From: Mangrovivirga halotolerans
GTDB taxonomy: Bacteria > Bacteroidota > Bacteroidia > Cytophagales > Cyclobacteriaceae
Reading direction: 5' to 3'
Assembly (NCBI RefSeq): GCF_026241165.1
Contig: NZ_JAPFQN010000006.1
Location: 372,001 to 436,000 of the forward strand
Length of the DNA stretch: 64,000 nt
Numbering within the stretch: the stretch's first letter is position 1; each line of letters begins with the position of its first letter. A model generated the notes under the pieces. The model was not told the DNA's origin, did not search any database, and saw only the letters and a list, made by a program, of their open reading frames with translations. The translations under genes and the position numbers were made by a program. Positions 9,045 through 19,261 of the stretch are shown here, in pieces.

Positions 9045-9596
9045 ATGAAGACTAAATTTTTATTTGTAATAATTTCTGTTCTGATGCTCATCGGGTCAGT
9101 AGCCAGTTGTAATAGTGAAGATAATGAAGCTCAGCCTGAAGATGTTTCTATAACAAACACAAACATTGAAAAAGAGGATCAGGGTGCTTCAAATATAGAA
9201 AGCCTGGCAAATCAACTTGTAAATACTCTTAAACAAAAAAATTTTCCGGGATATATAGGATTATTACTTTCAAGAGATCATCATATTGAAATAGCTGAAA
9301 ACATTCCATCAGATAGTTTAAAAAGCCAATTCCTAATAAAATATGATTTTCGATTACAAGAGCAGCGTGAGAAATTCAGTCAGTTGACCGATCTTTTAGT
9401 TATAAATAATATTAATCTTGATAATGCACTGATCAATGAAATGGTGGTGCTGGAGGATCCTGAATCATCAATTAATAATATTCAAGTATCAGAAGTGTTA
9501 ATACCAATTTCACAAAACGGTAAAGAATATGAATTAAGGTTTTTTGTTATTAAGAATAAAGGAAAATTTTTCTTAACTTCGGATATAAACCTATAA
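9045..9596 (+). CDS. lipoprotein of unknown function
   Basis: 183 residues, not recognised. N-terminal signal peptide with a lipobox at SVASC (cysteine at residue 22), so the mature protein starts with a lipidated cysteine followed by acidic residues (NSEDNEAQPED). The rest is charged and mostly helical in appearance, without cysteines or a catalytic motif. It lies between two terminators and is therefore an independent unit; the 5' region of about 170 bp is very AT-rich, with no TAnnTTTG box that I would defend. Confidence 0.7.
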   Translation: MKTKFLFVIISVLMLIGSVASCNSEDNEAQPEDVSITNTNIEKEDQGASNIESLANQLVNTLKQKNFPGYIGLLLSRDHHIEIAENIPSDSLKSQFLIKYDFRLQEQREKFSQLTDLLVINNINLDNALINEMVVLEDPESSINNIQVSEVLIPISQNGKEYELRFFVIKNKGKFFLTSDINL

Positions 9597-9621
9597 CCTT
9601 AATTTAACCCTAATAACCATG

Positions 9622-9652
9622 AAAAAAGGCTGCTAAATAGCAGCCTTTTTTA
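9622..9652 (+). terminator. terminator after the lipoprotein gene
   Basis: AGGCTGCT pairs with AGCAGCCT across an AAAT loop (9628-9646), with A run before and T run after; usable on both strands, so it may also end gcvP transcription. Confidence 0.85.
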
Positions 9653-9673
9653 TTTATTCTATCGTTTCTTGAC

Positions 9674-12595
9674 TTACAAATTTTCCAAGATCTCTTCTGT
9701 TTCGTTTTCTTCAGAATATGCAGAAGTAGGAATGCATGCACACATCAGGTTTCTATCACCGTAGGCACTATCGATCCTGCTTACTGACGGCCAGAATTTT
9801 CTTCCTCGCACATATTCTAAAGGAAATGCAGCTTTCGCTCTTGAATAAGGAAAATCCCATTCGTTGTCTGTAACCTTGGCAAGAGTATGAGGAGAATTTT
9901 TCAGTACATTGTTTTCCTGGTCAGCCACTCCATTTTCTATCTCAGATATTTCATTTCTGATCTCGATCATAGCATCACAGAATCTGTCCAGTTCATTCTT
10001 CCCTTCACTCTCTGTAGGTTCTATCATTAGAGTACCAGCAACAGGGAAAGAAACTGTAGGAGCGTGGAAACCATAATCCATCAATCTCTTTGCAATATCT
10101 TCTACTTCAACACCAACTTTTTTGAATTGTCTGCACTCAATAATCATTTCGTGTGCAGCTCTTCCTTTAGAGCCAGTATAGAGGATCGGATAATGCTCTT
10201 CTAATCTTGATTTTATATAGTTCGCATTTAAAATAGCCATTTTAGTGGCTTCAGTTAAACCGTCACCTCCCATTAGAGCAATGTATGCATAAGAAATAGC
10301 CAATATACTCGCACTACCATAAGGGGCAGAAGAAATAGCTGTAATAGCTTGATCGCCGCCTACCTCGTTTACAACTGCATTACCCGGAGCAAAAGGAGCA
10401 AGGTGTTCTGCCACCCCGATTGGTCCCATTCCCGGTCCGCCTCCACCATGAGGAATACAGAAAGTTTTATGAAGGTTCAAGTGGCAAACATCTGCACCAA
10501 TAATCGCCGGAGATGTTAATCCCACCTGGGCGTTCATATTTGCTCCATCCATATAAACCTGACCACCATGATCATGAATTATCTGACAGAATTCCTTGAT
10601 GTTTTCTTCAAAAACTCCATGGGTAGAAGGATACGTGACCATCAAACCAAAAAGATTATCACTGTGCTTGTCAGCCTTTTCTTTAAGGTCTTCAAGAGAA
10701 ATATTCCCTTTTTCATCACACTCCACAATTACAACTTTAGTTCCTGCCATTACAGCCGAAGCAGGGTTAGTACCATGAGCTGAAGATGGGATCAAAGTAA
10801 TGTTTCTATGCCCTTCACCTCGGCTTTCGTGATAAGCCTTGATAACCATAAGTCCGGCAAACTCTCCCTGAGCACCAGAATTTGGTTGTAAAGAAACATC
10901 ATGGAAACCTGTGATCTCAGAAAGCCATAGCTTTAATTCCTTGATCATTTCCAGATACCCCTTTGCCTGATCTCTGGGTACAAATGGATGTAAATGACCC
11001 AGCTCCGGCCAGGTGATTGGCATCATTTCTACCGTAGCATTTAATTTCATTGTACAAGATCCTAAAGAGATCATTGAGTGAACCAAAGAAAGGTCTTTGT
11101 TCTCAAGTCTCTTCATATATCTTAGCATTGCATGTTCAGCATGGTACATGTTAAATACCTCGTGTTCAAGAAATGAGCTCTCACGCTGAAGACCAAGTGG
11201 AAAACCTACCTCGATACTATCTTCGGCAGTAATATTTTCTTTGCCTCTAACATGAGCAAAAACTTCCAGTATTTCATTAACATCATCCAGCCTGGTAGTT
11301 TCATCTAGTGAAATACCAACATGAAGACTATCATAATATCTAAAATTCAATTCTGCGCCCAATGCAATAGACTTAAGAGCAAGTCTTTCTTCCTCATCAT
11401 TTATAGGAATTTTAATTGTATCGAAGAATTGATCATTTAAGGTTTCAAACCCAAGTTTATTCAGGCCTCTTGAAAGCGCTTTTGTCAGCCCGTGAATTCT
11501 GGCAGAGATTCTTTTTAATCCATCAGGACCGTGATATACTGCATACATTCCGGCCATAACAGCTAAAAGAACTTGTGCAGTACAAATATTTGATGTAGCG
11601 CGTTCACGCTTAATATGTTGTTCCCTGGTCTGTAAAGCCATTCGATATGCAGGCTTTCCATCTTTATCCACAGAAACACCAATAATCCGTCCGGGAATTA
11701 ACCTTTTAAATTTTTCATTTGTAGCAAAATAAGCGGCATGTGGTCCACCAAACCCCATAGGGACACCAAAGCGCTGAGTATTTCCAAATACCACATCAGC
11801 TCCGTGCTCACCCGGAGGGGTAAACATTACAAGGCTCATCAAATCAGCACCTACAGCTACAAAAACATCATTTTCTTTTGCTTCGGTGATAAAGTCTTTG
11901 TAATCTCTTACAGTTCCTTCAGCATCAGGAAACTGAACAAGTACACCATACAAGTCTTCAGCAGAAAGATCCAATTCTTTATAATCACCAACTTCCAATT
12001 CAATTCCCAATGGAAGAGATCTGGTTTTTAATATATCCAGAGTCTGAGGGAAAACATTTTTGTCTACAAAAAACCGGTTAGCTTTTTTCTTCTTTGTTCC
12101 CTTTCTGGCGCCATGAAACATAGTCATTGCCTCAGCAGCTGCAGTTCCTTCATCTAATAAGGAAGCGTTTGCTATTTCCATACCGGTGAGATCCATAACC
12201 ATGGTCTGGAAATTAACCAGAGCTTCTAATCTTCCCTGAGCTATTTCAGCCTGGTAGGGAGTGTAAGCTGTGTACCATCCCGGATTTTCAAGGATATTAC
12301 GAAGGATAACATTAGGCGTTATCGTATGGTAATACCCCATTCCGATATAAGACTTGAAGAGTTTGTTTTTAGATAACTTTTTACGGAAAGATGATAAAAA
12401 CTGATACTCACTCTTCGCTTCGGGCAGGTCAAGATTTTTTTGAAGTCTGATCCCTTGGGGAACTGTTTGACTGATCAACTCTTCTACCGACCCGGCACCG
12501 ATCACTTCAAGCATCTGCTCTATCTCCAGAGAGGTTGGAGAATTGTGTCTTGAAGCAAAAGATTCATTCTTTTTTAGGTTAATGTTCATTGACAT
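9674..12595 (-). CDS. gcvP: glycine dehydrogenase (decarboxylating), P protein
   Basis: 973 residues, the single-chain form of the glycine cleavage P protein. It decarboxylates glycine with PLP and passes the aminomethyl group to the lipoyl arm of GcvH. The PLP lysine is in [16 protein letters not shown], and the [10 protein letters not shown] segment at the start of the second half is conserved. The start is the ATG at 12595; a second Met two codons later is equally possible. Divergent from the M28 peptidase gene. GcvT and GcvH are not in the window; GlyA (60152) and LipA are. Confidence 0.98.
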   Translation of the reverse strand: MSMNINLKKNESFASRHNSPTSLEIEQMLEVIGAGSVEELISQTVPQGIRLQKNLDLPEAKSEYQFLSSFRKKLSKNKLFKSYIGMGYYHTITPNVILRNILENPGWYTAYTPYQAEIAQGRLEALVNFQTMVMDLTGMEIANASLLDEGTAAAEAMTMFHGARKGTKKKKANRFFVDKNVFPQTLDILKTRSLPLGIELEVGDYKELDLSAEDLYGVLVQFPDAEGTVRDYKDFITEAKENDVFVAVGADLMSLVMFTPPGEHGADVVFGNTQRFGVPMGFGGPHAAYFATNEKFKRLIPGRIIGVSVDKDGKPAYRMALQTREQHIKRERATSNICTAQVLLAVMAGMYAVYHGPDGLKRISARIHGLTKALSRGLNKLGFETLNDQFFDTIKIPINDEEERLALKSIALGAELNFRYYDSLHVGISLDETTRLDDVNEILEVFAHVRGKENITAEDSIEVGFPLGLQRESSFLEHEVFNMYHAEHAMLRYMKRLENKDLSLVHSMISLGSCTMKLNATVEMMPITWPELGHLHPFVPRDQAKGYLEMIKELKLWLSEITGFHDVSLQPNSGAQGEFAGLMVIKAYHESRGEGHRNITLIPSSAHGTNPASAVMAGTKVVIVECDEKGNISLEDLKEKADKHSDNLFGLMVTYPSTHGVFEENIKEFCQIIHDHGGQVYMDGANMNAQVGLTSPAIIGADVCHLNLHKTFCIPHGGGGPGMGPIGVAEHLAPFAPGNAVVNEVGGDQAITAISSAPYGSASILAISYAYIALMGGDGLTEATKMAILNANYIKSRLEEHYPILYTGSKGRAAHEMIIECRQFKKVGVEVEDIAKRLMDYGFHAPTVSFPVAGTLMIEPTESEGKNELDRFCDAMIEIRNEISEIENGVADQENNVLKNSPHTLAKVTDNEWDFPYSRAKAAFPLEYVRGRKFWPSVSRIDSAYGDRNLMCACIPTSAYSEENETEEILENL

Positions 12596-12632
12596 AACAA
12601 TAATAAGTCCTTGTAAGTCTTCAATTTGGGTG

Positions 12633-12640
12633 CAAAGGTA
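12633..12640 (-). promoter_or_regulatory. putative -7 promoter box of gcvP
   Basis: Minus-strand TACCTTTG followed by C, matching TAnnTTTG, 37 bp before the start codon. No clear glycine riboswitch fold was recognised in the short leader. Confidence 0.5.
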
Positions 12641-12781
12641 ATCTTTAAATTTTATTTGGCATTTATTTATCTAAAGATAATCACACTACGATCAAAAGAA
12701 ATATCACCCACTCATGTAAATACTATACATTCTTTATATGCTTTTTGTTATCTTAGTAGCTTAAAATAAAACTGTAATTTT

Positions 12782-14299
12782 ATGAAAAAAACTATTTTGC
12801 TTGCTTTTACTCTGGCATTTGCGGGAGTGGGAATCAAAGCCCAGGATAGCACTGCGATAAAGTACGGACAGACAATTACTCAGGATGACCTGAAAGACAA
12901 CCTGACAATATTAGCTTCTGATGCCCTTGAGGGAAGGGAAACCGGTACCAGAGGACAAAAGATGGCCGCTGCCTTCATTTCTTCACATTATGATGCCATA
13001 GGGTTAAAGCCCGGCACAAAGAATGGGTGGTATCAACCCGTAATCCTTGAAAATGTGAAACAAGGTGATGCCTTCATTTCTACTGATGATAAGAAATGGA
13101 ACAATTATGAAAACATTATTATTTATTCAAATGAAAATATGAGCGAAGCAGTTGAACTTGAAACTGCTTTTCTGGGAAATGCTGGTGAAGCTGAGCTCGA
13201 GGCAACTGATATAGAGCAAAAGGCTGTTGTTATAATGAATAAAGATAACAGAAGCGCAATTCCTTTCGCTCGTCAAATGATTGAAAAAGGTGCTAAAACT
13301 GCAATCATTGTAAGTAGCGCCTCTGACGAAGACTTCGAAAAGTATCTTAATCAGTTTAAGTACTACATGAGTAATGGCAGAATGCAATTGCCATCTGAGG
13401 AAGAAACTAAGAAGTTTTCAATAATTTTCGCTTCTAAATCTGCTGCTGCTGAGCTTCTTGATACCAAAGTTGAAAAAATGGAGAAAGCTGCAACAATGGC
13501 TGCAGAAGGAAAAGTTAAAAAGCTGAAATCTATTAAACCTCAGGATATCAGCTTCAAGAATACTATGGACATTACCAAAATAAAATCAGAAAACGTTCTT
13601 GGCTTTATTGAAGGTACTGATAAAAAAGATGAAATAGTGGTCATCACTTCTCATTACGACCATATTGGTAAAATGGAAGAAGGTGAAGGCGACCTGATCA
13701 ACAATGGAGCTGATGACGATGGTTCTGGTACTGTAGCTGTAATGGAAATTGCTGAAGCATTCGCTCAGGCTAAAGAAGAGGGTAACGGACCAAGAAGAAG
13801 TATTCTATTCATGAACGTTACTGGTGAAGAAAAAGGATTGTTAGGTTCTGATTATTATACTCAAAACCCGATATATCCTCTTGAAAACACCGTTGTTAAC
13901 TTAAACATTGATATGATCGGTCGGGTTGATCCTGATCATGAAGAAAATAAGGATTACGTTTATCTTGTTGGTAGCGACAGACTTTCGACTGAACTTCACG
14001 AGCTAAGCGAAAATGTAAACAAAAAATACATTAATTATGATCTTGATTATACTTATAATGATGAAGATCATCCGGATCGTATTTATTACCGATCTGACCA
14101 CTGGAACTTTGCCAAGAACAATATTCCTGTAATATTCTATTTCAACGGCGTTCATGCTGATTATCATAAACCTTCTGATGAAGTAGATAAAATTGAATGG
14201 GAACAATTACAGGAAAGAGCTCAGCTGGTATTTTACACAGCATGGGAACTTGCTAACAAAGACTCCAGACCTGTAGTCGATAAGAAAGAAAATCAATAA
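12782..14299 (+). CDS. exported M28 family zinc aminopeptidase with PA domain
   Basis: 505 residues with signal peptide (residues 1-20, ending GIKAQ). The catalytic domain occupies about residues 275-490: zinc ligands appear in TSHYDH, NNGADDDGSG, the GEE pair (MNVTGEEKG), NIDMIG and the C-terminal GVHADYHKPSDE. The region before it (about 100-230) is the inserted protease-associated (PA) domain. Such enzymes are periplasmic or outer-membrane-associated aminopeptidases. No T9SS C-terminal sorting domain is visible, so cell-surface export by that system is unlikely. Monocistronic with its own terminator. Confidence 0.93.
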   Translation: MKKTILLAFTLAFAGVGIKAQDSTAIKYGQTITQDDLKDNLTILASDALEGRETGTRGQKMAAAFISSHYDAIGLKPGTKNGWYQPVILENVKQGDAFISTDDKKWNNYENIIIYSNENMSEAVELETAFLGNAGEAELEATDIEQKAVVIMNKDNRSAIPFARQMIEKGAKTAIIVSSASDEDFEKYLNQFKYYMSNGRMQLPSEEETKKFSIIFASKSAAAELLDTKVEKMEKAATMAAEGKVKKLKSIKPQDISFKNTMDITKIKSENVLGFIEGTDKKDEIVVITSHYDHIGKMEEGEGDLINNGADDDGSGTVAVMEIAEAFAQAKEEGNGPRRSILFMNVTGEEKGLLGSDYYTQNPIYPLENTVVNLNIDMIGRVDPDHEENKDYVYLVGSDRLSTELHELSENVNKKYINYDLDYTYNDEDHPDRIYYRSDHWNFAKNNIPVIFYFNGVHADYHKPSDEVDKIEWEQLQERAQLVFYTAWELANKDSRPVVDKKENQ

Positions 14300-14322
14300 A
14301 AGACAGTGATTTTTGATATGAT

Positions 14323-14353
14323 AACCTGGCAGTATTTCTGTCAGGTTTTTTTA
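14323..14353 (+). terminator. terminator after the M28 peptidase gene
   Basis: AACCTG and CAGGTT form the outer stem (three further pairs with one G-U inside), followed by seven T. Confidence 0.75.
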
Positions 14354-14391
14354 TGTAAAAAAAAGAACACCCGAAGGATTGATCGGGTGTT
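14353..14391 (-). terminator. terminator of the DUF6452-DUF6048 unit
   Basis: Read on the minus strand, AACACCCGA and TCGGGTGTT pair perfectly over nine bases and are followed by a T run. It lies about 105 bp after the stop of the DUF6048 gene. Confidence 0.75.
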
Positions 14392-14495
14392 GAGCTTATG
14401 GAAAGAAAGATAATTAACTTATAATAAATATATTATTTCCTTTCTTAAGATTTTGTTTAAATAGATAAATAACAACTTACAATCGACAAAGAACA

Positions 14496-15239
14496 TTAAT
14501 TATTCGATTGTAACCTTTTAAATGGGATTCTATAATAAACATAATAATTAAATCCCCAACTGGCACCATCATTTATTCCATAACCTGGCACACGATAAGC
14601 ATCATTAGTTGAAGCATTGTTAACTCTATTTAAAAATGCTAGTCTACCGGTAAAACCAAGAAAAACATTTTTCAATACTCCCACTTTAATTCCCGCATTT
14701 AGTTCAAACCAACGACTATTTACGCCTTCATCCTGATCGGTTTGATCTATCTGCCCAAAAAATTCATCTTCGAAGTTATAGGTGAATTTTGAATCGTAAT
14801 AAGCCCGAGCATATCGTAAGCCAACAAACATCACAAAATTTCTAGGTTCTTTGATATTAAAATTCACATCTCCACCAACCCTGAAATAACTACCTGAAAC
14901 ATTCATTTCAGAACCAGATAAATGATCCAGGTTATAATCTGCCAGACCATAGTCAGCAACTATCAACAGTTTCCCCAAATCAAGATCAGCAGTAATCTCA
15001 TATTGCTCAAGATCATTATTAATAATTCTTCTTACAGGATATACCAGGTCTACTCCAACTCTTAGACCATAAAGAACTGGTTTCCATTCAGACTTTTTCT
15101 TCACTTTTAATGTATCCGTATTTGTTGCTTTTTGCTTTTGTATTGATTTTGCTTCCTGGGCTAAAGATTCAGCCTGAAAAAGACAATTAATTGCTAGAAA
15201 CAAAAAGACGGATGTCAGCTGGTGCCGTAGAAATATCAT
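14496..15239 (-). CDS. DUF6048-like outer-membrane beta-barrel protein
   Basis: 247 residues with a signal peptide (1-28, ending SLAQ). The mature protein is rich in alternating, aromatic-capped strands (FVMFVGLRYARAYYDS, WGFNYYVYYRIPF at the C-terminus), consistent with an outer-membrane barrel; the C-terminal strand is typical. It resembles the DUF6048 family that is nearly always next to DUF6452 in Bacteroidota, as here. Its start lies 53 bp inside the upstream gene; later starts would lose the signal peptide, so the overlap seems real. Function unknown. Confidence 0.78.
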   Translation of the reverse strand: MIFLRHQLTSVFLFLAINCLFQAESLAQEAKSIQKQKATNTDTLKVKKKSEWKPVLYGLRVGVDLVYPVRRIINNDLEQYEITADLDLGKLLIVADYGLADYNLDHLSGSEMNVSGSYFRVGGDVNFNIKEPRNFVMFVGLRYARAYYDSKFTYNFEDEFFGQIDQTDQDEGVNSRWFELNAGIKVGVLKNVFLGFTGRLAFLNRVNNASTNDAYRVPGYGINDGASWGFNYYVYYRIPFKRLQSNN

Positions 15240-15669
15240 TAGTTGTTATTCTTAATGTTGTTCTATTAAAAACCTGAACAGTATCATAATTATAATCTGT
15301 TGCAGTTAATTCCCTAAAAAGTACTTCAGGGCCACACTCTGGAGAAATCAATCTGCTAATTGTTTTATATTTCATTTCCAAAGTGTAGATGTTATTATCA
15401 GTTGTTTCAAATACGTACCGGGTAGTATTTACTCTCGGATTTAAAGGCAGAAGTACTTTTGAAACAGTGTCATCTGAAACAATGATAGAATCCTCATAAC
15501 CTTCGACATACACTCTGCGTAAACCCAAGCTAGAACTATCACTTGTATTGATATTAAAAGAGGCCACAGCAAAGTCCCTATACTCACTGTAACAGTTTAT
15601 CTGGGGATCACAACTACTCATTGCAATCAATAAAAAAGCCGCAAATACAAAAAAGTATTTTTTACTCAT
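15187..15669 (-). CDS. DUF6452-like lipoprotein
   Basis: 160 residues with a lipobox at AMSSC (cysteine at residue 20) followed by DPQINCYSEY. The body is a beta-rich domain with the segment RVYVEGYEDSIIVSDDTVS and two more cysteines. It resembles DUF6452, a Bacteroidota family co-occurring with DUF6048, which is the downstream overlapping gene. Probably an envelope lipoprotein partnering the barrel protein; no biochemical function is known to me. Confidence 0.78.
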   Translation of the reverse strand: MSKKYFFVFAAFLLIAMSSCDPQINCYSEYRDFAVASFNINTSDSSSLGLRRVYVEGYEDSIIVSDDTVSKVLLPLNPRVNTTRYVFETTDNNIYTLEMKYKTISRLISPECGPEVLFRELTATDYNYDTVQVFNRTTLRITTNDISTAPADIRLFVSSN

Positions 15670-15759
15670 AATATAAACTTAAAGCGTAAAGATACAGTTT
15701 TATTCAATCCTCCAACGAAAGGATCGAGATTTCTTGTGTAAAAGGAGATAGTATTTTAG

Positions 15760-15767
15760 TACTTTTG
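15760..15767 (+). promoter_or_regulatory. putative -7 promoter box of rimO-bshC-fthC
   Basis: TACTTTTG followed by C, matching TAnnTTTG, 24 bp before the TTG start of rimO. A TTG at 15734 is upstream but at slightly long spacing. Confidence 0.5.
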
Positions 15768-15791
15768 CAGATAATTTAAACGGAGAACGCA

Positions 15792-17102
15792 TTGAAAACG
15801 AAGGGAATAAAAAAGCATAAAGTAAATATTGTAACATTGGGTTGTTCTAAAAACCTGGTGGATAGTGAGGTTATGCTTACTCAATTAAGAGGTAATAATA
15901 TAGACGCTGTTCATGAAGACAAAAAAGATGATTCTGGCGTTGTGATAATCAACACATGTGGTTTTATCGATAATGCCAAGCAGGAATCTATCGATACAAT
16001 TTTACGGTATGCAGATGCCAAAGATCAGGGATTAGTAGAAAAAGTTTATGTAACTGGATGCTTATCTCAGCGATATAAAGATGATCTTGAAAGAGAGATC
16101 CCTCAGGTAGATGCATTCTTTGGCACCCGGGATCTTCCTTTACTTTTGAAAAAGTTTAAAGCTGATTATAAGCATGAATTGGTTGGTGAAAGAATTCTTA
16201 GCCATTCAGGCCATTATGCATACATGAAAATAGCTGAAGGCTGTGACAGGCCCTGTTCTTTCTGTGCCATTCCGTTAATGAGAGGTAAACATGTTTCCAA
16301 GCCGATAGAAGAACTCGTAAAGGAAGCCAAAGGTCTTGCGGCAAAAGGCACCAAAGAGTTATTACTAATCGCTCAAGACAGTACTTATTACGGCCTTGAT
16401 ATCTATGGAAAGAGGAGACTGGCTGACTTGATGAAAGCGCTCTCAGATGTTGAAGGAATAGAATGGATACGTCTTCATTATGCATTCCCTACAGGGTTTC
16501 CAAAAGATGTGTTAGATGTAATGGCTGAAAGAGACAACATCTGTAACTATCTTGACATTCCACTTCAGCACGGTTCTACTAACATGCTTAAGTTAATGCG
16601 AAGAGGAACGACCAGGGAAAAAACTGAACAGCTCATACATGATATTCGTGACAAAGTTCCTGGTATTGCAATTCGAACAACCCTGATTGCCGGTCACCCT
16701 GGAGAGACTGAAGCAGACTTTAATGAAATGGTCAGTTTCGTAGAACGAATGCGTTTTGAAAGGCTGGGTATCTTTACCTATTCCCATGAAGAGAACACTC
16801 ACGCCTTCTCAATGGAAGACAATGTCCCTGACGAATTGAAACAAGAAAGGGCAAATATCGTTATGGATTTACAAGAAGGGATTTCCAGAGAAATCAACGA
16901 ACAAAAAATTGGCAAGAAATTCAAAGTATTATTTGACCGTAAAGAAGGTGGCTACTTCGTTGGCAGGACTGAGTTTGACTCACCTGAAGTTGACAATGAG
17001 GTACTTGTTGATGCCAAAGATCAATATGTCAGAGTCGGTGATTTTGCCAACGTCATTATTGATGATGCTACAGAATTCGACTTGTACGGTTCCTTACTGT
17101 AA
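15792..17102 (+). CDS. rimO: ribosomal protein S12 methylthiotransferase
   Basis: 436 residues. RimO adds a methylthio group to an aspartate of ribosomal protein S12. Domain order is methylthiotransferase N-domain (LGCSKNLVDSE with C18, then NTCGFID), radical SAM domain with the CDRPCSFC cluster motif near residue 147-154, and a C-terminal TRAM domain (about 370-436). The start is a TTG at 15792 preceded by a GGAG; no ATG exists before the conserved first strand. The gene is followed after 12 bp by bshC, and bshC overlaps the cyclo-ligase, so the three form an operon. Confidence 0.96.
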   Translation: MKTKGIKKHKVNIVTLGCSKNLVDSEVMLTQLRGNNIDAVHEDKKDDSGVVIINTCGFIDNAKQESIDTILRYADAKDQGLVEKVYVTGCLSQRYKDDLEREIPQVDAFFGTRDLPLLLKKFKADYKHELVGERILSHSGHYAYMKIAEGCDRPCSFCAIPLMRGKHVSKPIEELVKEAKGLAAKGTKELLLIAQDSTYYGLDIYGKRRLADLMKALSDVEGIEWIRLHYAFPTGFPKDVLDVMAERDNICNYLDIPLQHGSTNMLKLMRRGTTREKTEQLIHDIRDKVPGIAIRTTLIAGHPGETEADFNEMVSFVERMRFERLGIFTYSHEENTHAFSMEDNVPDELKQERANIVMDLQEGISREINEQKIGKKFKVLFDRKEGGYFVGRTEFDSPEVDNEVLVDAKDQYVRVGDFANVIIDDATEFDLYGSLL

Positions 17103-17114
17103 CAAAATATACAG

Positions 17115-18689
17115 ATGAAAGTAGAAAAAATTGGATTTGGAGAGATCGATACGTTCTCTCCAATTTTTTTGGATTATTTAGCTGAAAAAGATGCTTTAAA
17201 AGAATTTTACAGATATTCCATTCAACTCGACAGTTTTAAAGAGGCGATTAATGAAAGGAGTTCTTTTTCAGAAAATCACCGAAAAACCCTGGTTAATGTA
17301 TTAAAAAAACAATACTCTTCGATTGATACTCCAGAGGCTGTAACCGAAAACATCAATTCCTTAGCCAATAATAATACTTTCACTGTAGTCACCGGACACC
17401 AGCTGAATATTTTCACCGGCCCTCTATATTTCATTTATAAAATAGTTACTACCTATAAGCTGGCTCAAAAGCTGAAAGAGGCTTACCCGGAATATAATTT
17501 CGTGCCGGTTTACTGGATGGCTTCTGAAGATCACGATTTTGCAGAGATCAATCATTTCAATCTTTTTGGCAAACAAATAAAGTGGGAAACTGATCAAACC
17601 GGACCTGTAGGGCGCTTTACCACAGAAGGAATGGTTGAAAATCTTAATCTCAATGGAATGGGTGATGAGATTGAGGCATTTTTGAATTTCTATAAAAAAG
17701 AAGACACTCTGGCGAAAGCTCATCTTTCTTTGGTTAATTATCTCTTTGGAAAAGACGGGGTCGTAACTATCGATGCAGACCATCCGGAACTTAAAAGCAT
17801 TTTTGCCCCAATAATAAAAGAAGACATCTTCTCGGAGAAAAGTAACGAACTTACAGAAAAGCAGACTGGAGCATTAACAGATCTGGGTTATAAGTCCCAG
17901 GTTTACAGCCGTGATATTAATTTCTTTTACCTTAAAGATGATCTTAGGGAACGAATAGTTAAAACTGATTCTGGTGATTATAAAACTGTTAATGAGGTGG
18001 CTCAATGGACTAAAGAAGAATTGAGTTCCGAGATTGAACAGCATCCGGAAAGATTCAGTCCAAATGTAATAATGCGACCTGTATATCAGGAAACAATCCT
18101 TCCCAACCTTGCTTACATAGGAGGTCCTGCGGAAGTTGCATATTGGCTTCAATTGAAATTGGTGTTTGATTACTATGACACTTTTTTCCCTGTTCTCATG
18201 CCAAGAAATTTTGCGCTGACTCTTAACAAAGCCAATGTTAAAAAATACGAGAAGCTTGAAATCGGAACAAAACAACTTTTTATACCCTTTGAAGAGCAAA
18301 AAAAGGACTTTATTGAAAAGCTTACAGAAAATGAGATCAAGCTAAACGAGCAAAAAAAAGGCCTGGCAAAAGTTTTCGATGAAATAAAGGATAAAGCAGC
18401 AGAAATAGATAAAAGTTTACAGGGTTTCGTTGGTTCAGAAATGGCGAAATCGATGAAAAGCATTGATAATATCGAAAAAAGGCTGCAGAAAGCGGAGGAG
18501 AAAAGACACGAAATTACTCTAAATCAGCTTGAATCACTGCTCAATAAATTATTTCCCAATGGTTCATTGCAAGAACGTCACGACAATTTCTTAAATTTCT
18601 ATTTGAATCATCCTAAATTCATTGAACACTTGAAGTCTGCGTTTGACCCGTTTGACTTTACTTTTAACATCTTATTTGAAGATGAATAA
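17115..18689 (+). CDS. bshC: bacillithiol biosynthesis cysteine-adding enzyme BshC
   Basis: 524 residues, the standard BshC length. The last step of bacillithiol synthesis joins cysteine to glucosaminyl-malate. Recognisable segments are VTGHQLNIFTGPLYFIYK and YWMASEDHDFAEIN of the nucleotidyl-transferase-like core, and a long charged coiled-coil at about residues 390-470 (EKLTENEIKLNEQKKG onward). Presence here, together with YtxJ at 6388, indicates a bacillithiol-using cell. bshA and bshB are not in the window. The downstream gene begins inside its last codons. Confidence 0.95.
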   Translation: MKVEKIGFGEIDTFSPIFLDYLAEKDALKEFYRYSIQLDSFKEAINERSSFSENHRKTLVNVLKKQYSSIDTPEAVTENINSLANNNTFTVVTGHQLNIFTGPLYFIYKIVTTYKLAQKLKEAYPEYNFVPVYWMASEDHDFAEINHFNLFGKQIKWETDQTGPVGRFTTEGMVENLNLNGMGDEIEAFLNFYKKEDTLAKAHLSLVNYLFGKDGVVTIDADHPELKSIFAPIIKEDIFSEKSNELTEKQTGALTDLGYKSQVYSRDINFFYLKDDLRERIVKTDSGDYKTVNEVAQWTKEELSSEIEQHPERFSPNVIMRPVYQETILPNLAYIGGPAEVAYWLQLKLVFDYYDTFFPVLMPRNFALTLNKANVKKYEKLEIGTKQLFIPFEEQKKDFIEKLTENEIKLNEQKKGLAKVFDEIKDKAAEIDKSLQGFVGSEMAKSMKSIDNIEKRLQKAEEKRHEITLNQLESLLNKLFPNGSLQERHDNFLNFYLNHPKFIEHLKSAFDPFDFTFNILFEDE

Positions 18690-19257
18690 AGATACCTTAA
18701 GACGTACATTTTTAGAAAAAAGAAAGGGATTAAAAAAGGCAGAGTACGACTGGAGATGTGAAGCAATTGCCCAAAACTTTTTTAAATACTCCGGCTGGTC
18801 AGAATTGTCCTGCATCCATACCTTTTTGCCAATCATCAAAAATCGGGAAATAGATACTTATCAGATAATCAATGGCCTTAGAAAGAGAGACTGGGAGGGA
18901 AAAATTACTACCGGTGTATCTGATTTCAAATACAACACAATGCAAACTTATCTCCTGGATGAGTCTACAATCTTAAAGGAAAATCATTGGGGAATTCCTG
19001 AACCTGTAGATTCGATCGAAGTAGAGGATTCGGAAATAGATATGGTACTCACTCCATTGATAGTAGCAGATAAGAAAGGTCATCGAATTGGATATGGAAG
19101 AGGCTTCTATGATATCTTTTTTAAAAAACTAGAGCCCCATACCAAAAAAGTAGGCCTTTCGTTAAGCCTACCTTTAGATCCTGTTAAATATTTCAGTTCT
19201 TTTGATATCTGCCTGGATATGTTAATTACTCCTTACCGGGTATATCATTTTGACTGA
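18682..19257 (+). CDS. 5-formyltetrahydrofolate cyclo-ligase
   Basis: 191 residues from the ATG at 18682, which overlaps the bshC stop region by 8 bp; the longer reading from 18643 would be inside bshC and lacks family similarity. The enzyme converts 5-formyl-THF to 5,10-methenyl-THF with ATP. The conserved substrate-binding signature RIGYGRGFYD is present near residue 137-146, as are the N-terminal RRTFLEKRK and the TPLIVADKKGHRIG segment. Third gene of the rimO operon; it converges with hemB. Confidence 0.93.
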   Translation: MNKDTLRRTFLEKRKGLKKAEYDWRCEAIAQNFFKYSGWSELSCIHTFLPIIKNREIDTYQIINGLRKRDWEGKITTGVSDFKYNTMQTYLLDESTILKENHWGIPEPVDSIEVEDSEIDMVLTPLIVADKKGHRIGYGRGFYDIFFKKLEPHTKKVGLSLSLPLDPVKYFSSFDICLDMLITPYRVYHFD

Positions 19258-19261
19258 CCGG

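Noticed and set aside
12782-14299. T9SS cargo with C-terminal sorting domain (M28, also checked for M14)
   Set aside because: Both C-termini end in ordinary catalytic or unknown sequence with no sorting-domain motif.
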